A DNA stretch of 64,000 nt from Hybos culiciformis (Eukaryota > Arthropoda > Insecta > Diptera > Hybotidae): NCBI GenBank assembly GCA_964007475.1, contig OZ023275.1, positions 8,370,001-8,434,000 on the forward strand, given 5' to 3'. Both the position numbers and the translations under genes were made by a program. Under the pieces are notes generated by a model that was given only the letters and a program-made list of their open reading frames with translations, was not told the origin of the DNA and made no database searches. The number at the start of each line of letters is the position of its first letter. The stretch's first letter is position 1. Shown here one piece after another: positions 1-12,200 of the stretch.

Positions 1-390
1 GTGCTTCTCACAAAAAATTGTTTATAATATTTATAAACTAACACTAGCAACGGAACGAAATACAAATGGAGTACTATTTATATTTTATATTTATTCTTAA
101 TTCTTATTAATTCTAATACATTAATAGAGTTCAATTTTACACCGCCAACTGTGTATACATTTTTTTGCAATAACTTTCTAAGCCAGATGCGTACACGTCC
201 ATTGTGTCTGCATAACTGCATGCAAAACAATAACAAACATTCATGATTCAATCACAATTTCAATATTCACAGTCACAGAGGATAAATCCAAGGCTTAGGT
301 TACGTAGTTGCGACAAATAGTTTTTAATTTTAAATTTATTTTAAAAAATGAAATCTAATTTCTAATGTGTAAACGACACGATTTTATATA

Positions 391-742
391 AGGCCTTCTC
401 CCTGAAAAAAAATTTAAGAATTTGAAATTCATCCATTTCAAATTCCTAATGTATTTTGTTAGTGTACATTTTTTTGTTGTTGTGAATTTCAAATACACGC
501 CTCAGAGCGTGTATTTGAAATTCATGAATTTGAAATATCATTACTGTCAAAATAAAAAAAAAAAACAAACAAAATAAACTTCAAAATTGATATTTTAAAA
601 ATATTTTAAAAATTAGAAAAAAAAAAGTAAAAAATGCGTTCCCGAAAACTTTTTTTTGAAATTAAATTACACTAACAAAATACATTAGGAATTTGAAATG
701 TAGAATTTCAAAATCTTAAATTTTTTTCAAGGGAGAAGGCCT
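391..742. mobile_element. MITE with ~75-bp terminal inverted repeats
   Basis: The left end (AGGCCTTCTCCCTG...) is repeated in reverse complement at the right end (...CAGGGAGAAGGCCT allowing small changes). The arms stay complementary for about 75 bases, 391-466 against 666-742. Both flanks carry ATA next to the terminal AGGCCT, a possible short target-site duplication. The interior has no coding capacity. It contains a perfect 17-bp stem (484-500 with 507-523) around a 6-base loop. This is a non-autonomous DNA element; the superfamily cannot be assigned from sight. Confidence 0.75.
484..523. repeat. Perfect hairpin inside the MITE
   Basis: A 17-base arm, GAATTTCAAATACACGC, is followed by the loop CTCAGA and the exact reverse complement of the arm. 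It lies off-centre in the 391-742 element and repeats the GAATTTCAAAT word found in the terminal arms, so it may come from an internal rearrangement of the ends. Confidence 0.8.
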
Positions 743-1053
743 ATACACAATTTTTAAAAATTAAATAGATTATCAAATTCTGTATCATTTTAAAATTTTG
801 TGATATAGCAAACAATTTTAATGTGCATGTGATCGGTAAGTTGTATTTACAATCGTAAATTTAGCTCGGTAAATGGTATATTACATGCGTCAATAAATAC
901 ACATGTAATTATTTAATTAAGTAAATTTTATTTACATTCTCCGTATTACGTAAATTTTATTTACTTACTTCATTTTGAACTTTTGTTTATTTTTTGCATT
1001 GCAAATGTATTGATTGCAACTACCTCTCACATGCACATTAAAACAGTATACAA

Positions 1054-1228
1054 AACATGTTAATAAAATTTGTTATACAGCTCGTTATGTATATACACAA
1101 AAAACACATGGACATTGTCAATATTATATCACTCGACCTAACGGTCTCGTGATATCAGTATTGACTCGTGTCTATGTGTTTTTGTGTATACACAACTCGT
1201 TGTAATAACAAATTTTCTTAACATGTGT
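1054..1228. repeat. Foldback repeat with ~80-bp arms
   Basis: AACATGTTAA...TTTGTTAT...TATACACAAAAAACACATGGAC...CAATA...ATATCAC runs into a short centre (TCGACCTAACGGTCTCG, about 1132-1148) and then returns as an imperfect reverse complement ending TTAACATGTGTT. Most of the element is arm, as in foldback or small MITE elements. The open frames read through it on both strands are by-products of the symmetry. Confidence 0.7.
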
Positions 1229-1782
1229 TGTAATCTATTATTCACATTTTTGTCGTTCATGAAATAATTGAATAAGGTGGTCGGTCGTACTTGAAAAAAT
1301 GGTTCATACATCACCAACACTAAGTATCAGCCGTGTAGTTGAAATGTAAACAAAACTTTTCGTAGGAATAATAAATAAAAAATTCCCACTAGTTTTAAAA
1401 TTTTTGTTCGCTATGTTGGTCGGTTTGGTAGTGATTTTTGTTGCCTTTTTTTGTTATGTTTTAAACATTAAAAATAAATTTAAATTCAATAATAATGAAG
1501 ATAAATTAATAAAAAATAAGTTTTTTATTAGTTTATTAAAAAAAATTAATTTTAAATGTCCAAAATAAAATAAAAATCCTTTCTAGGAAATTTTTCTCCC
1601 TAACCTAACTACCTACAGGTGGATTTTTAGTGGTTATTGTTTTTTTTTACAAAAAAGAAATGAAATTATTTCATTTTAATGTACCCATTTTCATAAAAAT
1701 AAATTAAAAATAATTTTTAAAAAATTATTGAAATGTTGAAATAAAAAAAATTATCAAAAAAATAATGATTGAATAATTGGCT

Positions 1783-2493
1783 AAAGTGGTGTTTCCTTGA
1801 AACTATCAGAATGGGCTGAAACTTGGAGGGGGGGTAGAGGCGGTGTCCAAACTTCCGAAACTGAAATCAGTTTTTGGGGCTCGGGCCCCGTTTCGGAGAT
1901 AGAGCCACCCAAAGTTTTCGTACATTTTGTATGGGCAATTTTTTTTTTTTGCTCGATTTGCTCCATTTTTTTGTACAGAGTGTAGGGGTGCCCCAAAACA
2001 AGAAGGGGGTGGGGTGCGGCGGGCGGGCTGTCTGGTGGTTGGTGCCAGCCGCAAATCACACTTCAGTGATATGCACCCCCAAAGTTTTCATATGTTAGGT
2101 AGATATCTACCTACTTGTTTTGTAGTAACCACAATATGTAGTTTTTAAATAAAAAGTTGTTATTCTAAATGGAAGACGGCAGCCGCCTCTTCCAACCCCC
2201 TTAAGAATTTTATGTTTCGCGATTCGCATATCGTTATTAGGTATTTTTAATGTACCTGATCTGGTATGTATATACGTGTACCTACCTGATATATAAAAAC
2301 TTTGGAGGGTCAGATCGTGGTCATATCTCTGAAATGGGAGGTTCTCGGTGAAAAATGTCTTGGATTTGAAGGTTTGGTTACTGCCTTTGCTCCCCCAACA
2401 ATTTATAGAAAAATCGGTATTGCACATACGTTAGCTGAACTTTATCCAAAACATCTAATAAGAGCTGGGCACGAGATACGTTTTTAGTTTATA
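1783..2493. repeat. Diverged dispersed repeat, apparently an inverted pair
   Basis: This block is much richer in G and C than its surroundings. The word order AAACTTC...TTTCGGAGATA...CCACCCAAAGTTTTCG at 1848-1921 recurs in degenerate reverse orientation at 2298-2400 (complement reads AACCTTC...TTTCAGAGATA...CCTCCAAAGTTTTT). A third CCCCAAAGTTTTCATA lies at about 2077. No intact coding sequence is visible, so I read it as an old dispersed element. The family is not identified. Confidence 0.45.
2096..2113. repeat. 18-bp perfect palindrome
   Basis: TAGGTAGATATCTACCTA equals its own reverse complement. Related palindromes occur at 3460-3479 and 57200-57219. Confidence 0.7.
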
Positions 2494-3157
2494 CAAATTG
2501 TAATTAAATTAATTTGAACTTTTTTAAAATTAATTTAAAATTAAAAATAAACTAGGTATAATAGGTACCTAAGTAGACGTAAACCCTAGAAATTATGACA
2601 AAAAAAAATTTTACTTACTTTACCCGCAAAAAAAAAAAAAATTATGGATTAAATTTTCTCGATTTATGGAAATTTTCATTTAAACATATACGATTTTTTT
2701 TCTTAAAAATTAATATTAATAATATAATTAATTGCATTCAATAATTAAATTATATTTTTTTTGTTTTTCATCCCATTTTACAGATTAATCTTTAGGTTTT
2801 GTATAGGAAATCTCATAGGGTTTCATACATTTGGTATGATTTTTATGCTACGAGATGCTGTCAATGTATTGTTTTTTTTTTTTTTTTTAATAGGAGGCTT
2901 TTAATTTATGTTGGTATTGATTGTGTAATATATATAATTACAAATTCTATTTACATACAAAAAAATACATAGGATAATTATACTTTATACATATGTTTGA
3001 TGTTTTCTACTATTCATAATAATTATGTAATATGAAGCTTCACATAATGAAACGTCTATTATTATCCATGGTTTTATAAAGTTTGCTTTAAGCATATGAC
3101 AATTCAGCAAAAATCAAATCTTATGGCAGCACTATCGTAACTCATTTTTTTATTCAT

Positions 3158-3163
3158 TCAGTT
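3158..3163 (+). promoter_or_regulatory. Possible initiator (Inr) of sno
   Basis: TCAGTT matches the arthropod TCAGTY initiator and lies ~130 bases upstream of the proposed sno start codon, which suits a short 5' untranslated region. No clear TATA box was seen. A motif this short occurs by chance, so this is only a suggestion. Confidence 0.25.
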
Positions 3164-3289
3164 TTTGTGAATAATTTTTTGATAAAATCGTGTGTTTCAT
3201 AAAATTTAATCACCACAAAAGAAAAAATAAACAAAATTTTTAAAATTTATAAATTTTGAAATTTGAGAAGAAAAGAAATATAAATAAAA

Positions 3290-6200
3290 ATGGTAAGTTA
3301 ATTTTCGCAATTATAAATATATAAAAAAAAAAACTAGGTATTTGCTGCATCATTATAAATGACTGAAGGATATCTACATTATTTTGGATTGGATTGATGG
3401 TGGCGGTGGGTCAGTTATTGATAGTGAATTGGTTTGGTGTATGGTAGAGAGCAGATAAAATAGATAGATATCTATCTATCAGAATTAATTTCATGCATGA
3501 TGGGAGTGGGATTGGGAATTGGGATTGATGAAATTTAATTTTTTTTTATTTAGCTGGAATATTGAAAATTTTAAATAAACGAATTCGGGAAATTTGTATG
3601 ATGTTTGAAAATAATAATTTTTGACTTAATATTTCACAATGACATTTTGTTCCTGCTGGCTTTGTTGGAATGGAATGTAAACAAAATTATAAGTATTGTA
3701 TGTACTTTATTTATACCTATTTAGAAATGAAAAAAAAAAATCATCCTTAATTTCTAAGTGCCCATGCCCAAACCTTGGTTTTTTTTTTAAATTGTTGGGA
3801 TGAGAAATATTAGTAGATACCTACATCTACATCTGAGAATTTATACAGAAGACAGACAGGTTGTTTTTATCTTCGAATTGAATAACTATTACGATTTATT
3901 TGCAACTAGTTAGCGAAGGTGCGTATAAGTAATATAAGTAATCATTAAATATTTAAAGAAGTTTTTCAGGGTCCAAATTCTATAACAATGTTGTTCATAA
4001 AAATGTTGCTCGAACAACATTTTCTAAACGACAAATCTACTAGGTATTTTAGGTATATGTCATTTAAAAAATGTTGTTCGAATGCATGTAAATATTTATC
4101 AATGATAATAAAGATTTTTATTTTGCATTTTCAAACGTAAGTAGGTATTCCAAATGAAGGTGGACTTATCAGTACGTAAATTTTTTCATATAACATTTAA
4201 AACCATTTTTAGTTTCCAATGCGATTTCTTGTACTTTGTTAGTAGTAGGTAGTTAGGATTTTAAGAATTTTTTGGACCAGTAATTATGTGCTTTGTCCTA
4301 AAACCAGTTTCAAGTTTCTTTACTTTACAGCATTGACAATTTTTAAGAAACAAACAGCTACAAAACCGAAATAAATTCGATGGTCGATTTAACATAATAG
4401 ACAACATTTTTTTTTTAATTTTAGGAGTCTAAAAAATTCATCAACAGTAAGAATGGTTCGATTTTTTTCCCCAATTTCATTTAAGATTGATTTATGGCCG
4501 CAATAAAGTGCCTCGAACTAATTTAAGAAAATTTCGAATTACCTATATGTTACATCTGCACTTGTATTTTAACAAGATTTAAATTTTAAAATTTGATTAA
4601 ATACAAAAGGTTTACAGTCAACTTGACTATTCTTTCTTTATTTTAAGAGAAATATTGGTAGTAAAAATTTAAGTCATTCTTATTTTAAGTATCTTACATT
4701 TTTGCTGAAATAAAATCAATACACATGGGTGTATAAGAATTGATTTAAATAAACCATACAAGCATATGAATTGGTCTAAATATTATAACTGCAAGTAGAA
4801 TATTATAATTTCAAAAAGTTCTTGATCTGCATTTTTTAATTGTAAATTTGATACCAAGATAAAGATTTTTTTTTGGTTGTGTAGCCTTAATGGTCAGGAT
4901 TTAATATGTAAATTTGTAAACAAAACTATATAAAATTTAGGTCAACTTACCGAAATTCAAAATAAGATAATTTTTAAAATAAAAATATATCTTAGTTTTT
5001 AAGAAATAAAATAGTTTGGTTTTTAGAGTGAAAAAAAAAAATAAGTAGCTTCTTTTACGGACAATTCTAATTTTATTTTAAATTTCATCATAAATTTAAA
5101 ATTTTTATTCTAATCTCCAAAAAAACTTAATAGGAAAATATTAAGTATCTTACTAGGTTTTTTATTCTGAGAAAAAGAAATTTTATTAAATTTTTATTGC
5201 GTTGCAATCATTATTATAAATTTGGTTATTGAAATATTAAATTAAGCTACGAAACTAATGAATTTATTTTATTGAAATTGTTATAGCTCAAGGAAAATTG
5301 AAAGGAACTCTTTTAGATTTAATCACAAGTCGGGTCCTTTGACAAGTCCATAGTATTGGATTGAATATTGAGAAAAAATTTATTTTACTTTTTTTTTTTT
5401 CAATTTATTGACTATCAGATATTAAATAAAACAAATAAGGTTCTTACTTAAAAAAAAATATGTAATTGGTATTTAGTGTTCATTAATTTTTAGTACAACA
5501 TTTTTACATATTTCGCTTTATATTTTACTCATTTTTACTTTTTTGTCATCTATAAAAATTTAAATTTTGTGAAAAAAATTATTTTTCAACAGAGTAACGT
5601 TTTCAGCTTTTATTGACTTTTTGAAGGAATTTTCCAATAATGCCATTTGAAAGGCAGTTGAATGTAAATAATCTTAGCACTTTAACTTTTGTAATTTCGA
5701 TTAATGAAAGTAGCAAAAATTATCGAAAAAATAATATCTGAATTTTTTTTTTGAAAATATGATTTCCACGGAGCCAATGCACATTTTTTTTATCATTTTT
5801 TAAATTTGGCTCTGGAGACTTTTAGATATAGATGAATCTTATGCATCCTTATGAATAACTATAGTTAGGTTATTTTAGCAAATCAATCGAGTAGATTCCG
5901 ACTCTATAAAAATATTCAACTAACTGAAAAACTAAAAAACTTTTATTGAAGTATGTGAAATATTATATCAGTTTTGGGAGTAAATAAATTTTTTGTGTCA
6001 TAACTCAGACTAAATACAAAATAATTTATTTATGAATCTTATTTTAATTTAATTTAAATTTCTTTTTTATTGCAAAGTATAGTCAATAACGAATACAAAA
6101 AAAAACGATTAAATTAACACATCTTTGGATAAGAAAATTTTATTTTCCCACAATCAAGTTTCTAATGATTGGAATTCTATTTTTCTTAACCTTCTTTAAA

Positions 6201-9200
6201 GTATTTTTTTATTTATTTCAATGTCAAAATTTTTAAGTTTGTTTGGCGGAAAAAAAAAAATATATGTTTTATATATAAATATGTACTTAGATATACAAAA
6301 TAAAAAAAGAAAAATAAATGAGTAAAAAAAATGTAAACAGAGAATTTATGTAAAATGCCGGCATTCATTCAAAGATGTCAAGTAATTTTATTTTATTATT
6401 AAATTAAATTGATTAAAATTTATATAATAAAAGAGTATATTAATTAAGTTCAACAAAAATTTCTTTTATTAAGGGTGTGGCTAAAGAAAATTCTCTAAAA
6501 TTATTGATTTTTGGAAGAAATTTTATTATTTAGTTAGAAACCCCTTTGATATAGTATAGTTTTTTCATATTTGGATTTATTATTGTTTCATAAAATTTAA
6601 ATTCCCTAACTTATTTTGCTAGTATAATTGAAAGGAAATATGCTAAACAGAAACAAAAATTGTAAAATTTAAAATAAATAAAAATTTCATAGGAATCTGT
6701 ATAAAATTTTTTAGGAACACCAACACTATATCGATTCATGGTAACTTATTATTATAACACTAATACCAGAAATGATAAAGTATGAAATGTTGCATTGGAT
6801 ACTTAAATTTTTGATTTTCTATGAACGTTCACCAAAATACCTCAGATTTATCAAACATGATGTTGACCACTATATATTTTATTTAAAAAAAGTTATTATG
6901 TAGGAAATTGTTTGTTGATGTATTGCTAGAAATATTATATACAAAATATAAGTGGACATATGATATAAAATTTAAAGATATTTTGTCTATGAAATGTGAC
7001 ATCTCATTCCTTATTATTTCTGCTAATAAGTTATGAGTAAAATAAAATTAATTCTCCTCTCATTAATTCAGAAATATGATAGTCAGATTAGATACTAGAA
7101 ACTAGATAAATGAAAATATTTAAATTTTTTGTTATAATGTTTGTAGATTAAACGACAAAAATATTTTTAAACTATAACAATTTATTCACTCTACTTTGTC
7201 GAATAAGTAATTTATCAGAAAGCCTTAAATTCACGCACATATAATGTATGTATGCATTTTGAAGATCTGGTTCAGAAAAGTTATGTATGAACTGTATGAA
7301 AAAGCATCAGTTTTTATTAAATATGTCTCTTTTTAGTTTTCTAGCATTATCTAATTAATATATTTTATTTTTTTCAATTGATCAATTAATTTAAATTTTT
7401 TTCTTATATGTAAATATATTACAATGTATCAATTCATTCATATTTTAGGGATAGAATGAAAAAAATGTTGTTAGATACTTTGGGATTATTGCTTTTCAAC
7501 CTTGCTTTAAGAATTAATTTTTTTTGTTCAATATTCAAAATATAAACATTGAGAAAATTTTAAACCCCACTAAATATTTGTTCCCTTTCATTATATTTTC
7601 AAATAAATTTCTTTCTGGTAGAATGCTTTCAAAATACATGTTTTCATCATAATGATATTTTCTAATCTACATATTTTATTAAATATGTAAAAACCTACTT
7701 TAAAATATAAGTATGTCTAAATTTGTATATATTTATCCTGTGGTAAATATTATTTTTGCTGTAAATTTGAATGTAGTCGTTTTGTTAGGAAAAGGAAAAA
7801 TTTTCAAATTTTTAATTAATGAAAGGTGGTACATAAGTAATATCGATTACTATGTATGGTTAAGTTGGAAAATAATATATGTATGTAATTCTTAAATTTT
7901 TCACTTTAAAATTTAATTGGCTCAAATTTATAATTTTAAATGATATAAAATAGGAATTAATGAACCCAACAAGTACTGTACCACAGATTAAGAAGATAAA
8001 GAGATCTAAATTCCTAATTAAATTTTTCAACGCATGTGTAAGTAGTAGTTTAAAAGCTTCAAACCAGCACCAATCATAAAACGCTTTCTGTAACATTTTT
8101 TATTGCTCGGGAAGATTATGATATATTGTAATATGACTGATCGATATAAAGTGTGAAAGTGATTCGATATTTATTTTATTATTTATACTTTTCATAATAA
8201 ACTATCAAAATATTAAACATAATAAAAAAGTTAAGTATTTTGTTTAAATGAAATAAAATTAATTGAAATTTCTACTGTAGATTTCCCAATTCAATTTTTA
8301 TAGGGACTGAGTAAACTAAACAGATCACTAATTATTATAAAGATTGATTTAATAATTTTCTCAAACTCCAAAAAGGTCATCAAAATAATTGTGCAAAGAA
8401 AAAAAAAACAAGTTTATTTTATATTTGTATAAAACAAAAACGCAACATTATTTACAATATTATCTATTTAATATAGATATATCATTATTATTATATACAT
8501 ATCATACATCATATAATGTAAATATTTTTTTTAAAGCACATTCGTCTATAAGACACCTTTCCTCAATTATATTATTTTACACTCTAGTAATCTACTACAT
8601 AGAATTCAGAAATATTTGCTATATGTATATAAAAAAACATAATACATAATATATGTATAATTTAATAATACATATTTATATACATATGTTGTGTATGCAA
8701 TGTAAATTTATTTCAAATAAAATATATTTTCCAAAATTATAAAAGACAACAACAAATCAATAATATAAAACCAAAAATTTGCAAATGAATATGTTAGTAC
8801 ATTGTGTATTATATGACTTAATACTTAAATAGAAATTTTATTCCAGATATTCTCGATTATAATAATATATTAGGTATATAATAATATATTGGTATATTGT
8901 TAGTCTCTTGTACTTCTAAATATATATTTTTATATTTTACCGTATAAATATATCTGATAAAATTTGTTCCCGTTTTTTTTTTTTCCTATAAAATGCCAAA
9001 AACTATTTTAAAACCCATAACAGCAGATATATTTTCGCATTCAACAACAAAAAGACAAAATATTCCTTGATTTTGCTTACTAACTTTGAAATTTTTTTCT
9101 TTGTGAAAAAAAAAACTTTTTCTTTTGGCTAAATGGTTATTTGAGACAATTATAGTGAATTTCTGTTAGTAGGATTATTTAATGTCTGTAGTCTGTAGGT

Positions 9201-12200
9201 TGGTACATAAAATTTGAATTCAAGAATAAATGTGGGAATAAGTGTCAGTAATAGATGATTTTTTTCTCAATGTCACAATTAAAGTTTCTAATTCTGATAA
9301 AAAGTTTATAAAGTTTATAAACGGATTAAACTCGATTTTCTTCAACTGCTAATTTTCAATAATTTTGAAAAAACAATACTTTTAATTTTGAACAATAAAA
9401 ATCCCTTGAATCTTTTTATGCATTAATTATAATGATTTATTATAAAAATACATGTAAACATTTTTGTTTAACCCTTCTTGCAAGCATTTTCCCTTTTATG
9501 CAGAATTTAAAAAGAATTCGGAAATTGATCTAAACAACAAAATTTTAGTCATTTTAATATTATTGTTGTACAACATAATGTACAATATATGTAAAATATC
9601 ATCTAATCTGTACTATATATAATGATATAACTATATAAACCAAATGTATATATTTGTTATAAAATGCTATGCTTGGATATATAGCTAGAATAAAGTATAC
9701 AAAATGTTAGATGGTGAATTGAAGAGAATTTTATAATCAGAAAATTTTCAAAAGGTTTTCCATTTAGTCTGAGTTGAACATTTATAGATGTTGGAAATAT
9801 AAAATTTCTTCGGATGAAATTTTATGCAATTAATTTTGACTGAATACTGATTTTCTTTTTTTTTTGTGTGTTTTTTTTTTTTTTTTTTGCAATAATAAGG
9901 AAAAATAAAGAAAGAAAAGAAATTATATAAAATAAGGAAATTTAATAAGGAAAAATAAAAAAAAATTCGTAAAGAAAAGTAAATACTGCCGACTGGAGGA
10001 GTGAAAAAAAATATATAATAAATAAATTCTCCAGAATAAAAATTGCTCCTTTTTTTTTTTTCTTATAGGCCAGTATCGAAGACGATATTGAAGGGTCATC
10101 TGGTTCAGATTTCGATGATGATGATGATCCAGATAAAATAGAAGTACCAGGTAAATTTTTGCACATTCATTTTTTAAACTAAAAATTTATAATAAAATTT
10201 CCAAATTTTTTGTTTTTTTTTTTTTTTTAATTAAAAAGATATTTTAATTTTTTTCTTAGTACATTTATAACACGTTTGCTTAGAGAAGCAATGTGGTACA
10301 TTTATTAATGTTTTTCTTCCTGACTCAATTAATAGCTGAAAGCCCAAATCCTTTTCAAGGTTTAGATTGAATATTTAATAATAAAAAAAACCAAAGTGAA
10401 TGTTGTTCATTTCATTGAGCCTTGATTAACAATTTATCAATGTAAACACATTTAGCACCGTAAGTTCTACTATTCAAGCTCCTGTTCGCATTCATATTTT
10501 TTTTTACTAGATACAGCCGTCCTTTTTTGTTCAGATTTATTCAGAAGTCAAGTGTAGATTACACATTTCTACTTGAGAATATTTTTTTTTTTTTAGTTTT
10601 AAATAATTTCTTTGAATTACATGTAAGAATTTTCGTCAAATATTTACTTTTTGAAAAACAAAATATTTTTATTATTTATTTACTATAAAAATAAATTTTT
10701 ATTTTATTATTGCGAAAATTTATGAAATTTTTCTTTCAAACAGAAGAAAATATTTGTTTTATATGTAATTTAAATTTATTTTTCTCTTAAAAACTTTTCC
10801 CTTTTCCTTATTATAAAATTATGTGAATGGTGTGAATGTAAAAAAAAAATGTTTAAATATATATTATATGTATAAATTTGGTATATTTATGTCTTTAAAA
10901 GTGTTAGGTCGTATTGTTATATATTTTTATATGAAAGTATACATACATTATGGATGTATACAAAATTTAGCTAAACATAGTATAAAATGAAATTTATAAA
11001 ATTTTCAATTTTCTTTTTCAAATTCAAAACATAATAAATAATTTTGAATAAATTTTTGGGTGTATCATTTGTTAGTTAAAAAAAAAAAAAAAATCAAGTT
11101 TTGAAAATTTCTACGAATAAAGTAATTTTTGTTATATTTTTTCAATAAGTTTTTCAAATAGTGTTTTTTTATTAAATATTGAAATGAATTGTCTTAGATA
11201 ATCGAAGGCAAATTTAAATCACTGATATTTCACTATCATTTAACAATTTTAAGATGTGTCTAAAAGCATTTATGTCCCAATTGCTTTTTAATAATTGAAG
11301 ACTTAGAAAAAAAATTATTAAAATGAATATTCCATCAGTTGTATGTTTTTCCCGGAAAATTTCAAATTTATCAAAATAAAGAAAATTTCCCCAAAATTAC
11401 ATATATTCATTGGCATTTGTGGTATACAACTAAATTTCTTGTCATATATTCATTTTATAACTATAATATAGAAACTATTGGTGAAGTTTAATTTCTATAA
11501 CTTCTTCTAATACAAATGTGTGTTAATGTAGCAATATATAGCAAAAAAAAAAAACATGCTTGACTAGATTTATGCACTAGGTTGGGTTCAATTAGGTTGG
11601 GTTCAATTAGGTTGGGTTCAATTAAGTTGGGTTCAATTAGGTTGGGTTCAGTTAGTTACAAATATTAAATGTGGGTATTTCTCCGTGATTTATTAATATT
11701 ATTTTTTGAATATTACCATCAAGATTGCACAAAATATCATGAAATTTTCCACGATTTCATGATATGCTAAATTATTATATTTTTTTCCTTAATTTTTTGA
11801 ATATAATCGAATCGGTAGTCAAAGCCTCAGCATAAGAAGCTAAAAAAGAAAGCTATATTCACACTCCGTATTAGTATTTGACAATAATGGAGATTAATTA
11901 TAGTTTTATTGTTTATATTCAAAACTAAGGTAAATCCTACAACAAACAAAAAAGGAAGGAAAAATTTTGATTTTAACCAATTCCATTTAATAATGTGTAC
12001 ATACTTATTAAATGTTAATAATATTGCTCGTACTCGTACCTGACACAATATGCTTTATTTTTATTCTTCAATTTAATTGGGCAATAGAAAAAATGTTCAA
12101 ATTGCAGCCCGAGGTGAGAATTTTTCAAAGATAATATTCAATTGATATCATTTTTTTTTCATTATATTTTTTAAATTTTTTGTTTGTTATAATAAACTTT

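Larger units (their letters stand above)
1..3289. other. Intergenic region upstream of sno
   Basis: No protein-coding gene is supported here. The open frames are short, and those around 1780-2490 run through a repeat on both strands. The stretch holds an inverted-repeat element (391-742), a foldback repeat (1054-1228) and a diverged GC-richer repeat pair (1783-2493). The last ~130 bases should contain the sno promoter and 5' untranslated region. The rest is AT-rich sequence with homopolymer runs. Confidence 0.6.

Noticed and set aside
1781..2427. Overlapping frames on both strands
   Set aside because: They run through a repeat block, overlap each other in several frames and have no domain.
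7713..8649. Open frames of 60-86 codons in sno intron 1
   Set aside because: No domain, no splice context that preserves the sno frame, and composition equal to the intron background.
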